Numbered from the stretch's first letter, positions 18,228 through 28,773 are shown. The stretch is DNA of 41,359 nucleotides from Gemmatimonadaceae bacterium (GCA_013361335.1 JABFYH010000004.1:1-41359); one strand, 5' to 3'. Translations and numbers: made by a program. Notes: generated by a model not told the origin, from the sequence alone.

Positions 18228-18660
18228 CCCGGCCCTGCTCGTACAGCAGCTTGCTCTGGAAGCGCTGCGACTCGCTGATCCGCTCCATCTCGATGCTCAA
18301 CGTGTCGACGCTCTGCTGGAGCTGCTCCATCTGCCGGTGCAGGGTCTGCAGCTCCGCCGGGAGCGCCATCTCCGCCCGCCGCTCGGTGCGCCGCGCCCAC
18401 ATCCGGGCGAAGGGTCCCAGAATCACGATCGCCGCGAGAAGCCCCATCAGCCCGAACGCGGTCTGCTCGACGCTATGGACCATGCGCCAGACGTCGGGGG
18501 GCAGCGCCGCGGAGGTGATCACCGTCTGATCGCCTCGGCGCTCGACGATGAGCTGGCCGCCGCCGCGCGGGATCTGCCGGATGACGATCGGCTCCGGCGT
18601 GTCGTCGTCCGATGCGCGCTGCGACGACTGAGTCGTGGTGACGATCGAGGTGTGCTGCAC
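18217..18660 (-). CDS. membrane-anchored coiled-coil hypothetical protein
   Basis: One TM segment (TAFGLMGLLAAIVILGPFARMW) followed by LQTLHRQMEQLQQSVDTLSIEMERI. Confidence 0.65.
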   Translation of the reverse strand: MQHTSIVTTTQSSQRASDDDTPEPIVIRQIPRGGGQLIVERRGDQTVITSAALPPDVWRMVHSVEQTAFGLMGLLAAIVILGPFARMWARRTERRAEMALPAELQTLHRQMEQLQQSVDTLSIEMERISESQRFQSKLLYEQGRVSG

Positions 18661-18772
18661 GGGGACTCCGGGGAGACGAGACGCCCGTCCATACGCGGGC
18701 GGGCGCGCCGTTGTGTCAGCGACCGACGCCGCTCTCTTTGCGATTTTCGCGGCCGGACCCTAACCTCGTTTC

Positions 18773-19750
18773 ATGCCCACGCCCATCACGCTCGACGACG
18801 TGCAGGCCGCCCGCGACCGCCTCGCGCCCTACCTCACGCCGACGCCGCTCCGGCAGCATCCGCCGTTGGACGCGGCGGTGCCGGGGCTCGCGCTGTTCGT
18901 GAAGCACGAGAACGTGCAGCCCACCGGCTCGTTCAAGGTCCGCAACGGCCTCGCGACGATCACCGCCCTCGGCCCCGCCGAACGTGCGGCGGGCGTCGTC
19001 GGCGCGACGACGGGCAACCACGGACTCGGCCTGGCCTACGCCGGCCGGCAGCTCGGCGTCCCGGTCACCATCTGCGTGCCGCGCGGCAACAACCCGGAGA
19101 AGAACGCCGCGCTGCGCGCCTGGGGCGCGCGTGTGGTGGAGGAAGGAGCGGATTACGACGACGCGGTAGCGGTCGCGCAGCGGCTGGTCGAGACGGAGGG
19201 ACGCACGCTCGCGCATTCGACCAACAATCCCCAGGTGCTTGCGGGGGCGGGCACGATGTCGCTCGAGATCGTCGAGCAGGTTCCCGATCTCGACGTCGTG
19301 ATCATCGCCATCGGGGGCGGGTCGCAGGCGGTGGGTGCAATCACGGTGGCGCGCGCGCTGCGTCCGTCCATGCGCGTGATCGGCGTGCAGGCCGCGGGTG
19401 CACCGGCCGGCCACGACGGCTGGCATGCGCGGGCGCCGCGCCGCACCGATCGGGCAGCGACCTTCGCCGAAGGCGTCGCGACCCGCTCGACCTACGAGCT
19501 GACCTTTCCGACGCTGCTCGACGGCCTCGCGCAGTTCATCACCGTGACCGACGCCGAGATCGCCGACGCGGTGCGCCTCATCCTCTCGACGACGCATCAT
19601 CTGGTGGAAGGCGCCGGAGCGATGGGTGTCGCGGCGGCGCGGAAGCTCGCCGCCGAGCTTCAGGGGCAACGGGTCGGCGTGATCTTCTGCGGCGGGAACA
19701 TGGATTCGGCGGTGCTGCGAAGGATTCTGAATGGTGAGACAGTGAGATAG
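18773..19750 (+). CDS. threonine/serine dehydratase-type PLP-dependent enzyme
   Basis: PLP lysine motif ENVQPTGSFKVRNG, GATTGNHGLGLAYAGRQLG, AIGGGSQAVGAI, GVIFCGGNMD. Confidence 0.9.
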   Translation: MPTPITLDDVQAARDRLAPYLTPTPLRQHPPLDAAVPGLALFVKHENVQPTGSFKVRNGLATITALGPAERAAGVVGATTGNHGLGLAYAGRQLGVPVTICVPRGNNPEKNAALRAWGARVVEEGADYDDAVAVAQRLVETEGRTLAHSTNNPQVLAGAGTMSLEIVEQVPDLDVVIIAIGGGSQAVGAITVARALRPSMRVIGVQAAGAPAGHDGWHARAPRRTDRAATFAEGVATRSTYELTFPTLLDGLAQFITVTDAEIADAVRLILSTTHHLVEGAGAMGVAAARKLAAELQGQRVGVIFCGGNMDSAVLRRILNGETVR

Positions 19751-19806
19751 TGAGACAGTGAAACGGCCTGCCGTCTCACCGTCTCATTGTCATACTGTCT
19801 CACCAT
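19731..19806. repeat. 36-bp-arm hairpin made of 8-bp units between convergent genes
   Basis: Left GGTGAGAC AGTGAGAT AGTGAGAC AGTGAAAC GG; right arm revcomp GGTGAGAC AGTATGAC AATGAGAC GGTGAGAC GG; 4-nt loop cctg; about 30/36 positions pair. Confidence 0.85.
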
Positions 19807-19815
19807 CTTGCCACT

Positions 19816-21096
19816 TCAACTCACCTTGCGCGTCTTCCGCTTCAGGAAATCCATCAGGATGAACTGGCCGAGCGTCATCGTGGTGGTGAAGTAGGCCTTG
19901 CCGCGGCTGATCTCGCACATGCGCTTCACGAACTCCACCAGCGCGCGGTCGCGGGCGAGCATGAAGGTGTTGATCATGATCCCCGACCGGCGGCAGGAGG
20001 CGACCTCCTGCAGGGTCTTCTCGATGACGGTGACGTCGAGCCCGAAGGAGTTCTTGTAGATCTTGCCGTCCGGCATCGTGAGCGCGCTCGGCTTGCCGTC
20101 GGTGATCATGATGATCTGCCGCATATCCTTCTTCTGCGCGAGCAGCAGGCGGCGGGCGAGCTTGAGCCCCTCGGCGGTGTTCGTGTGGTACGGCCCGACC
20201 TGCGCGCTCGCCAGCGTGGCGAGGGGGATCTCCTCGGCGCCGTCGTGGAAGAGCACGACCTTGATCGAGTCGCCGGGGAACTGGGTGCGGATGAGGTGGG
20301 TGAGGGCGAGCGCCACCTTCTTCGCCGGCGTGAAGCGATCCTCGCCGTACAGGATCATGGAGTGCGAGCAGTCGAGCATCAGGACCGTCGCGCAGCTCGA
20401 CCGGTATTCCGCCTGCCGGACCATCAGATCACTGTATTCCAGATCCATCGGCACCTTCACGTCGCCGGTGCGAATCATCGAGGCCTTGAGCGTCTCGTTG
20501 ACGTCGATGTTCAGCACGTCGCCGAACTCGTACGGCTTGCTCCAGCCGTCCGCTTCGATGCCGGTGGCGAGATACGGCGTGTCGTGACTGCCGAAGCTCG
20601 ACTTGCCGAGCGATCCGAGGAGCCCGCGCAGCGTCTTGTAGCCGAGGAAGTCGATGCCCTTCTCGGTGAGGTTGAAGTTGACGTCGCGCGCTGCCGCCTG
20701 GGCGATCGAGCCCTTCCCCTCGAGCGGCTGATGGCCGGCGGGCATCATCGGCGGCGTATCGAGGTTGAGGTAGCCCTCGCTCACGAGGCGCTGGACGAGG
20801 TCGTCCAGCAATTTCGCGAGCTTCGCCTGCGCGTCCTCGTCCCCTTCCCCCCGCAGTGCCTCGAGCATCTCCGGCGTGAACTGCCCGCTGTCCATCAGCG
20901 CCTGGAGGATCGCCTCGCGCAGGGCCTCGAGCGAGCGGTCGCCGGGCTCCTCGAATCCCATCCCGTAGTAGGGCTGGCCCTGTCCGCCTGCGAACCCCGA
21001 CTGGAGGAGGAAGTCGGCGAGCTTGTCGAGCAGCGACTGGAGGTCGACGGCGTCGGCGAGCTCGGGCGAGAACTTGCTGTAGGTGTGGAATCGCAT
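19816..21096 (-). CDS. VWA domain-containing protein
   Basis: VLMLDCSHSMILYGEDRFTPAKKVALALTHLIR (MIDAS-like DxSxS), IIMITDGKPSA. Confidence 0.85.
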   Translation of the reverse strand: MRFHTYSKFSPELADAVDLQSLLDKLADFLLQSGFAGGQGQPYYGMGFEEPGDRSLEALREAILQALMDSGQFTPEMLEALRGEGDEDAQAKLAKLLDDLVQRLVSEGYLNLDTPPMMPAGHQPLEGKGSIAQAAARDVNFNLTEKGIDFLGYKTLRGLLGSLGKSSFGSHDTPYLATGIEADGWSKPYEFGDVLNIDVNETLKASMIRTGDVKVPMDLEYSDLMVRQAEYRSSCATVLMLDCSHSMILYGEDRFTPAKKVALALTHLIRTQFPGDSIKVVLFHDGAEEIPLATLASAQVGPYHTNTAEGLKLARRLLLAQKKDMRQIIMITDGKPSALTMPDGKIYKNSFGLDVTVIEKTLQEVASCRRSGIMINTFMLARDRALVEFVKRMCEISRGKAYFTTTMTLGQFILMDFLKRKTRKVS

Positions 21097-21148
21097 GGCA
21101 CTCCTCCTTCTGATTTATACTCGCGGGGACAGTGGAGTGCCATGCGAT
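21090..21148. repeat. 15-bp perfect inverted repeat containing both divergent RBS/start sites
   Basis: ATCGCATGGCACTCC (21090-21104) and GGAGTGCCATGCGAT (21134-21148), 29-nt spacer with TATAAA/TATACT-like elements. Confidence 0.85.
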
Positions 21149-22473
21149 GGCCGCCAGGCGGCGGCCTGTATATTTCCCGAGTGCCCGTCGCTCCCGCCGC
21201 CGCCCAGGCTCGCGCCCCAGTAGCACCGTCGCTGAATCCGTTCCGCGTCCTCGTCAAGCATCGGAACTTCCGGATCTTCCTCATCGGTCAGACCCTGTCC
21301 CTCATCGGGACCTGGATGCAGACCATGGCGCAGGGGTGGCTGGCGCTCGAGCTGACCAACAGGCCCTTCCTCGTCGGGCTCGTCGCGACGGCGACCTCCA
21401 TTCCGATCCTCGTCTTCACCATGCCGGCCGGGGTGCTCGTCGACCGGTCGGACAAGCTGCGGCTCGTGCGGATCGCCCAGGGCGCCTACCTGCTCGAGGC
21501 CACGGCACTGTGGGGTCTGGTCGCCACCAACCGCATCACGATCGGATCGCTCCTCGCGCTCGCCTTCCTCAGCGGGCTGATCGCGTCGATCGAGATTCCG
21601 GCGCGCCAATCGATGTTCATCGATCTCGTCGGCCGCGACGATCTGCCCGAAGCGATCGCCCTCAACTCGAGCGGGTTCAACCTCGCGCGCGTGGTCGGCC
21701 CCGGCATCGCGGCAGCCGTCATCGCCCGACTCGGCATCGCGTGGTGCTTCTTCCTCAACGCCGTCAGCTTCGTCGCCGTGCTGGTCGGGTTGTTCATGAT
21801 CGTCCTGCCCGCGCACCGTCCACATCCGGGGCACGCCCGCCCCTGGATCGGGGTGCAGCAGGCGATGCGGTACATGCGGCAGACGGCGCATGTGCGTGCC
21901 TTGATGCTCATGGTCACCGTCTACTCCATCCTCGGCGTGCCCGTGCTGGCGCTCATGCCGGTGGTCGCGCGCGACATGTTCCACCTCGGCGCGGGCGGCT
22001 ACGGGCTGCTGCTCTCCTTTCTCGGCGTCGGCGGGCTGGCGGGGGCGCTCTCGCTGGCGGCCGTGGGCTATCGCGTGTCGCGGACGCGGATGCTGCTCGT
22101 GGCGTCGATGGTCTGGCCGACGCTGCTCGTCCTCTTCGCCTTCGCGCGCGCGCCCTGGCAGGGCTATCTGCTGCTGCTCGGGATCGGCTGCACGATGATC
22201 CTCAACGGCGCCATCGCCAACGGGCTGCTTCAGCAGCTCGTTCCCAACGAGCTGCGTGGTCGGATGATGGCGGCGTACGGGCTGGTCGTCGTCGGGCTGG
22301 CCCAGGTGGTGGGCGCCTTCACCTCGGGCGCGCTGGCGGACCTGCTCGGCGTGCGCACGACGATTGCCGCAGGGGCAGTGTTGATGCTCGGCTATGGCGC
22401 GTGGGCGTTCTTCCGCCGTGCCGAGCTCCGAACGCTGGAAGAGGGTCATGTACGCGACCTGCCTGTTCTGTAA
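21142..22473 (+). CDS. MFS transporter (EntS-like / DUF894-type)
   Basis: NPFRVLVKHRNFRIFLIGQTLSLIGTWMQTMAQGWLALELT..., 12 hydrophobic segments; ATG 21142 with GGAG RBS (alternative GTG 21181). Confidence 0.88.
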   Translation: MRWPPGGGLYISRVPVAPAAAQARAPVAPSLNPFRVLVKHRNFRIFLIGQTLSLIGTWMQTMAQGWLALELTNRPFLVGLVATATSIPILVFTMPAGVLVDRSDKLRLVRIAQGAYLLEATALWGLVATNRITIGSLLALAFLSGLIASIEIPARQSMFIDLVGRDDLPEAIALNSSGFNLARVVGPGIAAAVIARLGIAWCFFLNAVSFVAVLVGLFMIVLPAHRPHPGHARPWIGVQQAMRYMRQTAHVRALMLMVTVYSILGVPVLALMPVVARDMFHLGAGGYGLLLSFLGVGGLAGALSLAAVGYRVSRTRMLLVASMVWPTLLVLFAFARAPWQGYLLLLGIGCTMILNGAIANGLLQQLVPNELRGRMMAAYGLVVVGLAQVVGAFTSGALADLLGVRTTIAAGAVLMLGYGAWAFFRRAELRTLEEGHVRDLPVL

Positions 22474-23536
22474 CGGCGACCTCGGTCGCAATGACGTGGT
22501 CGAAGCGTTCCCCATCGGGCGACGGCTGGCGTTCGACGCCGCCAAGGGCCGCCTGTGGGTGGTGTGCCGGCGGTGCGAGCGGTGGAACCTCACGCCGCTC
22601 GAAGAGCGGTGGGAGGCGATCGAGATGTGCGAGCGCGAGTTCGCCAGCACCAAGCTCCGCGTGTCCACCGACGAGATCGGGCTCGCGCGGTTGCGGGAAG
22701 GTCTCGAGCTCGTGCGCATCGGCGCCCCGCAGCGGCCGGAGATGGCGGCGTGGCGGTATGGCGACCAGTTCGGTCGTCGTCGGCGACGCTACATCGCCCT
22801 GGCCGGCGGCGTCGTCGTCGTCGGCGGGGTCGCGGCAGTGGCCGGCCCGATGATGGGGCTCATCGGCGCAGGGGCGATCAACCCTCTGATCAATCTGCTG
22901 AACACCGGCGTGGCGTTCTATCGCTCGAAGGTCGTCGTGCACGTGCCGGATCCCGCCGGCGGCACCTTCAAGACACGTCTCGCCGATCTGCCCAAGGCCC
23001 GGCTATTCACCGACCGAGACGAGCTCGTGATGCGGATCCACGCCGCCCAGGCACGCGTCGGCGCGCCGGCCCGTCCGTGGTACCGCGACAACCGAGGCGA
23101 GACACGCGAGCTGCGCGGCGAAGCAGCCATTCGCGCGGCGGGTGCGATCCTTCCACGCCTGAACCAGAGCGGCGGGAGCGCAAGAGACGTGCAGCAGGCG
23201 GTCCGGCTGCTCGAAGAGGTGCCGAGCATCGAGCGACTGTTCGCAACGGCGGCCGGCGCCACCAACCGGGGGCGCGCATTTCACCCGGTGCGGAATGCGC
23301 TGAAGTCGGTGCCCATCCAGCAGCGCCTCGCGCTCGAGATGGCGACGCACGAGGAGACCGAGCGTCGCGCGATCGAGGGCGAGCTGCACATCCTGGAGGC
23401 CGCGTGGCGCGAGGCGGAAGAGATCGCGCACATCGCCGACGACATGTTCCTGCCGGCGTCGGTGGACGAGGAGCTCGCTCGACTCAAGCGCGAGCGCGAC
23501 GCCCGCGGCCGCAACCCCGGCGACCAGCCGCGCTGA
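22448..23536 (+). CDS. hypothetical protein with N-terminal CxxC...CxxC zinc-ribbon-like module and one hydrophobic segment
   Basis: MYATCLFCNGDLGRNDVVEAFPIGRRLAFDAAKGRLWVVCRRCERWNLTPLEERW; overlaps MFS 3' end by 26 bp. Confidence 0.65.
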   Translation: MYATCLFCNGDLGRNDVVEAFPIGRRLAFDAAKGRLWVVCRRCERWNLTPLEERWEAIEMCEREFASTKLRVSTDEIGLARLREGLELVRIGAPQRPEMAAWRYGDQFGRRRRRYIALAGGVVVVGGVAAVAGPMMGLIGAGAINPLINLLNTGVAFYRSKVVVHVPDPAGGTFKTRLADLPKARLFTDRDELVMRIHAAQARVGAPARPWYRDNRGETRELRGEAAIRAAGAILPRLNQSGGSARDVQQAVRLLEEVPSIERLFATAAGATNRGRAFHPVRNALKSVPIQQRLALEMATHEETERRAIEGELHILEAAWREAEEIAHIADDMFLPASVDEELARLKRERDARGRNPGDQPR

Positions 23537-23542
23537 CGCCGC

Positions 23543-24190
23543 TCAGAGATCCTCGTTGACCTGCGTCACCCCGAACCGCTCGCGCGCCAGCAGCGTCACC
23601 AGCTCGGCCGACCCGTCGAGGCCGAGCCGCGCCGTGTTGACGCACAGGTCGTAATTCGCGAAGTCGCGCCAGTCGCGCTTGAAGTGGTGCTTGACCCACT
23701 GCTCGCGATGATGGTTCACCTCCGCCACCTTGCGCCCCGCCTCGTGGAAGGGGATGTCCAGCACCTCCACCGCGTACCGCACCAGCTCCTCGACCGGGGC
23801 GTAGCAGTACACGTGCAGCGCGTCGGTGCGCGACGCGAGCATGCACTGCGCCCCACGCCCCACGAGCACCGCGGGGCCCGCGCGGACGGCGTCCTCGATC
23901 ACCCGCTGGGTCACCATCACCATTCGCTCCTCGCTCGGCTGCGCCACGAGATCGCCCACGACGGGCATCATCTCCGGTGCGCCGAGCGCCATCGCCGACG
24001 CCATCCGCTCGACGAGCGAAGGCACGCGCTCCTCCCGCGCCGACACCTCCGCCGGCGTCATGCGCAGCCGCTGCGCGACCTCCTCGACGACGGCGTTGTC
24101 GTACAGCTTCCAGCCGAGCGCGCGCGCCACCCGCTCCGCGACCTCCGAGCCGCCGGAGCCGTACTGGCGCGAGACGGTGATGACGGCCAT
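23543..24190 (-). CDS. cytidylate kinase-like family protein
   Basis: MAVITVSRQYGSGGSEVAERVARALGWKLYDN; LVGRGAQCML; ATGA coupled to GNAT gene. Confidence 0.85.
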   Translation of the reverse strand: MAVITVSRQYGSGGSEVAERVARALGWKLYDNAVVEEVAQRLRMTPAEVSAREERVPSLVERMASAMALGAPEMMPVVGDLVAQPSEERMVMVTQRVIEDAVRAGPAVLVGRGAQCMLASRTDALHVYCYAPVEELVRYAVEVLDIPFHEAGRKVAEVNHHREQWVKHHFKRDWRDFANYDLCVNTARLGLDGSAELVTLLARERFGVTQVNEDL

Positions 24191-24720
24191 CAGGCGCCGA
24201 GGTTGCGCACGCGCACGTGCTCCACGACGGCGAAGCCGAGCGCCGACCAGGCGTGCTCCGCCGCCACGCTGCCGGCGACGTTGTGCAGGCGCATCTGCTC
24301 CAGCCCACGGGCGCGCGCCCAGCGGTCCGCCGCACGGAGCAGGGCCCGCAACACCCCGCGGCGGCGCGACTCGGGGCGCACGTACGTCGACGACACATAC
24401 GCGTACCGCGCCGGATCGAGCAGCGGGGAGCCGATGGACTCGACGCAGCGCAGCACGCCCACGACCTCTCCGTCGATCTCGCCGAGGAAGATCGCCTCCA
24501 TGGTCGAGCGGAGCTGCGTGGCGAAGAGGCCGCGCGCCCGATCGTCGACGTCGGGGCGCAGGCGGCCGTAGATCGGATGGTCCGGATGCTCGCGGAGGAG
24601 CGCGACGCGGAGCGCCACGACGGCGTCGAGATCGCGTGGGGTCGCCTCGCGCACGCGCACGCGACTCCCGGTGGTCTCCGCCACCGGAACCGACGGCACG
24701 ACCCCGGGCGCGCTTCGCAT
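24190..24720 (-). CDS. GNAT family N-acetyltransferase
   Basis: RVREATPRDLDAVVALR...VSSTYVRPESRRRGVLRALLRAADRWARARGLEQMRLHN. Confidence 0.88.
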   Translation of the reverse strand: MRSAPGVVPSVPVAETTGSRVRVREATPRDLDAVVALRVALLREHPDHPIYGRLRPDVDDRARGLFATQLRSTMEAIFLGEIDGEVVGVLRCVESIGSPLLDPARYAYVSSTYVRPESRRRGVLRALLRAADRWARARGLEQMRLHNVAGSVAAEHAWSALGFAVVEHVRVRNLGA

Positions 24721-24722
24721 GA

Positions 24723-26228
<1,506 letters not shown>

Positions 26229-26449
26229 CGGGAATCAGCGCGGCGGTGCGAGGCCACGCAAGGGCAGGGGCGGCCGGGGTGAATCGCCGACCGCCGATCG
26301 CGCGCGACCTCTCTCGTACGCGCCGCCGCGGGGTCGGTTCCTGCGCCGCCGCACGCCCCACGCCAACGCCGCACGGGCCCAAAGCTCGGTACGCTTAATG
26401 CGCCCGTCGGGCCCGGCATCCCGCTCCCAACCGACCCGATCCTCGACTC

Positions 26450-26797
26450 ATGACCGTCTCACGGACGCAGCATCATCGCGCCCGACGGCCCGCCGCCATC
26501 GGTGCCGTCCTGCTCCTGGCCGCGTGCGGCCCCGCGCCGACACTCGACGATGCGTTGGCCACCGTTCATTCGTGGACGGCCACGACGACGCTCGCCGGGG
26601 ACCACGAACGTTCCGGCGTCCTCTCGCATCGCCTGGCGGCCCAGCTCCGCGACCGCGGCGCCGACGCGCACCGTGAAGAGACGCAGAGCCTCGACACATT
26701 GGCCCGCTCCGCCGGCGACCGCCGGCGAGCGCAGGCAGCGCTCGACTCCCTCGGTCGCGCCCTGCAGACCCTCGGCGCGCAGCCGGCTGCGCGATGA
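26450..26797 (+). CDS. putative small lipoprotein
   Basis: N-terminal hydrophobic segment plus lipobox AVLLLAAC; ATGA overlap with Nramp-like gene. Confidence 0.6.
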   Translation: MTVSRTQHHRARRPAAIGAVLLLAACGPAPTLDDALATVHSWTATTTLAGDHERSGVLSHRLAAQLRDRGADAHREETQSLDTLARSAGDRRRAQAALDSLGRALQTLGAQPAAR

Positions 26798-28011
26798 AGA
26801 AGTGGGCTGAGCTGGCGCTCGGTATCGTAACCAGCATCGGTGGCTTCCTCGAGGTCGGGTCGATCGCCACCTCCGCCCAGGCCGGCGCGGAGTTCGGGTA
26901 CCAGCTGCTCTGGGTGCTGATCGTCGGCACGCTGAGCCTGGCCTTCCTCATGGAGATGACCGGACGGCTCGCCGCCGTGAGCCGGCGAACGTACGTGGAT
27001 CACCTGCGCCAATGCTTCGGCGTCCGGTTCTTCATGGCGCCGCTGATCGTCGTGCTGATCGTGAGCTTTCTCGTGCTCGCGTCGGAGGTGGGCGGCGTCT
27101 CAATCGCGCTCCAGATGGCCACCGGGATCGGCTTTCAATGGTGGGCCGTGCCCGTCGCGCTCGCGGGATGGCTCCTGCTCTGGCGCGGCACCTTCGGCGT
27201 GGTGGAGCAGGGGACGGCGATCCTCGGGCTGGTGGCGCTGGTCTTCGCGGTCGGCGCCGTGAAGCTGCACCCCCACTGGGGTGAGGTCGTACGCGCGGCG
27301 CTCCCGTCCGCGCCGGCGCACGACCGCGCGCGCTACTGGTACCTGGCGGTGAGCATCCTCGGCGCCTCGGTGAGCCCGTACCTCTTTCTCTTCTACTCGG
27401 CGGGGGCGGTCGAGGACGGGTGGACGGAGGAGCACCTGCTGGTGAATCGCGTCACCGCCGGCCTGGGGAACGTCTTTGGCGGCGGCTTGGCGATCGCGGT
27501 GGTCGTCGTCGCCGCTCTGGTGTTCTCCACCCGCGGCATCAGGGTCGACCGCTACGAGCAGATCTCACTCCTGCTGGCGTCGCCGCTGGGGCGAGCGGGC
27601 GTGGCGCTCTTTCTCGCCACGTTGTGCATCACCTGTTTCGGCTCCACGCTCGAGATCACGCTGTCCATCGCGTATCTGCTCGCGCAGGGCTTCGGCTGGG
27701 AATGGAGCGAGAACCTCAAGCCGGCGAAAGACGCGCGATTCGCCATGGTTTACACGGTCGTGATCGTGGCGGCCGCGCTGCCGATCGCGATCGGCGTGGA
27801 TCCGCTGGCCCTCACCAACCTGTCCATGACCCTCACCGCGGCCAGCCTGCCGCTCACGGTCGTGCCGCTCCTCGTCCTCATGAACGACCGCGAGGTGCTC
27901 ATGAAGCACGTCAACGGCTGGATGACCAACGGCGCGCTCGTGCTGATCGCGCTGCTGTCGCTCGTGCTGTTCGTGGCGGCGCTTCCTCTTCAGAAGCTCG
28001 GAGGTGGGTGA
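26794..28011 (+). CDS. Nramp-related divalent metal transporter with noncanonical TM1/TM6 motifs
   Basis: GGFLEVGSIATSAQAGAEFGYQLLW aligns with Nramp TM1 (DPGN replaced by EVGS), ILGASVSPYLFLFYSAGAVE with TM6 (MPH replaced by SPY). Confidence 0.8.
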   Translation: MKKWAELALGIVTSIGGFLEVGSIATSAQAGAEFGYQLLWVLIVGTLSLAFLMEMTGRLAAVSRRTYVDHLRQCFGVRFFMAPLIVVLIVSFLVLASEVGGVSIALQMATGIGFQWWAVPVALAGWLLLWRGTFGVVEQGTAILGLVALVFAVGAVKLHPHWGEVVRAALPSAPAHDRARYWYLAVSILGASVSPYLFLFYSAGAVEDGWTEEHLLVNRVTAGLGNVFGGGLAIAVVVVAALVFSTRGIRVDRYEQISLLLASPLGRAGVALFLATLCITCFGSTLEITLSIAYLLAQGFGWEWSENLKPAKDARFAMVYTVVIVAAALPIAIGVDPLALTNLSMTLTAASLPLTVVPLLVLMNDREVLMKHVNGWMTNGALVLIALLSLVLFVAALPLQKLGGG

Positions 28012-28408
28012 GGTGTCGGGCGTTGCGCTCATTCACGATGTGCTCGATGCGCAGCTCGTCGACCGCCGGCAGCGGAAGATCGGGCGGGCGGACTCCATCG
28101 CTCTGGCCCTGTCCGACAACGCCCCACCGCGCGTCGCCGCCATCCTCGTCGGTGGGCCGGTGCGCGCGCAGCGCATCGGACGGTGGGCGGTGCTACTGTC
28201 GCATGCATTGCGGGCGGTCGGTCGCGTGCGACACAACGGGGTGACGCGCATCCCGTTCGGCGCCGTGCGCCGCATCGCCGAGGCGATCGAGGTGGACATG
28301 GATGGTGACGGTCTCGAGGTCAAGCACGTGGAGGACTGGCTGGCCGAGCACGTGATCTGCCGCATCCCGGGCGCCGGGGATGAGCGCGACGGGGAGGAGC
28401 GAAAGTGA
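28004..28408 (+). CDS. PRC-barrel-like protein
   Basis: LIHDVLDAQLVDRRQRKIGRADSIAL...RVAAILVGG...TRIPFGAVRRI; overlaps Nramp-like 3' end. Confidence 0.55.
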   Translation: MGEVSGVALIHDVLDAQLVDRRQRKIGRADSIALALSDNAPPRVAAILVGGPVRAQRIGRWAVLLSHALRAVGRVRHNGVTRIPFGAVRRIAEAIEVDMDGDGLEVKHVEDWLAEHVICRIPGAGDERDGEERK

Positions 28409-28710
28409 GCGGCCGCGAGGTGCGCCTGGAGCGTCTGGTGGGACGCCGCGTCCGCGATGCGGGGGGGCGGTCGATCGGGCGGATCGAGGAGCTGATCTGC
28501 GGGATCGAGCTGCACGAGCACGGCCGCGATTACGTCGTGCGCGAGTTCCGGGTCGGCACCTTCGGCCGCCTCGACGCACTATCGGGCAGCAAGCTCGTGC
28601 GCGAGCTGCTGAAGACGCTGGGCCGCGTGTCCGGCTACCGGGAGCGCCGGGTCGGGTGGCAGCTGATGGATCTGGGCGATCCGGTGCATCCGCGCCTGCG
28701 CGGCGACTGA
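28405..28710 (+). CDS. PRC-barrel-like domain protein
   Basis: RLERLVGRRVRDAGGRSIGRIEELICGIELHEHGRDYVVREFRVG; GTGA overlap with preceding gene. Confidence 0.6.
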   Translation: MSGREVRLERLVGRRVRDAGGRSIGRIEELICGIELHEHGRDYVVREFRVGTFGRLDALSGSKLVRELLKTLGRVSGYRERRVGWQLMDLGDPVHPRLRGD

Positions 28711-28735
28711 GCCGATCGGGGGGCGTCCTGCGCGT

Positions 28736-28762
28736 TCGAGGTGGATGCTCAACCCACCTCGA
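28736..28762 (+). terminator. 9-bp stem-loop downstream of the PRC-barrel genes
   Basis: TCGAGGTGG-atgctcaac-CCACCTCGA; no U-tract. Confidence 0.35.
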
Positions 28763-28773
28763 CCCCGCGAGCC

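Noticed and set aside
18096-18250. Fluoride riboswitch upstream of crcB
   Set aside because: Checked for the crcB-motif core; not found. The leader is instead occupied by the octamer repeat element.
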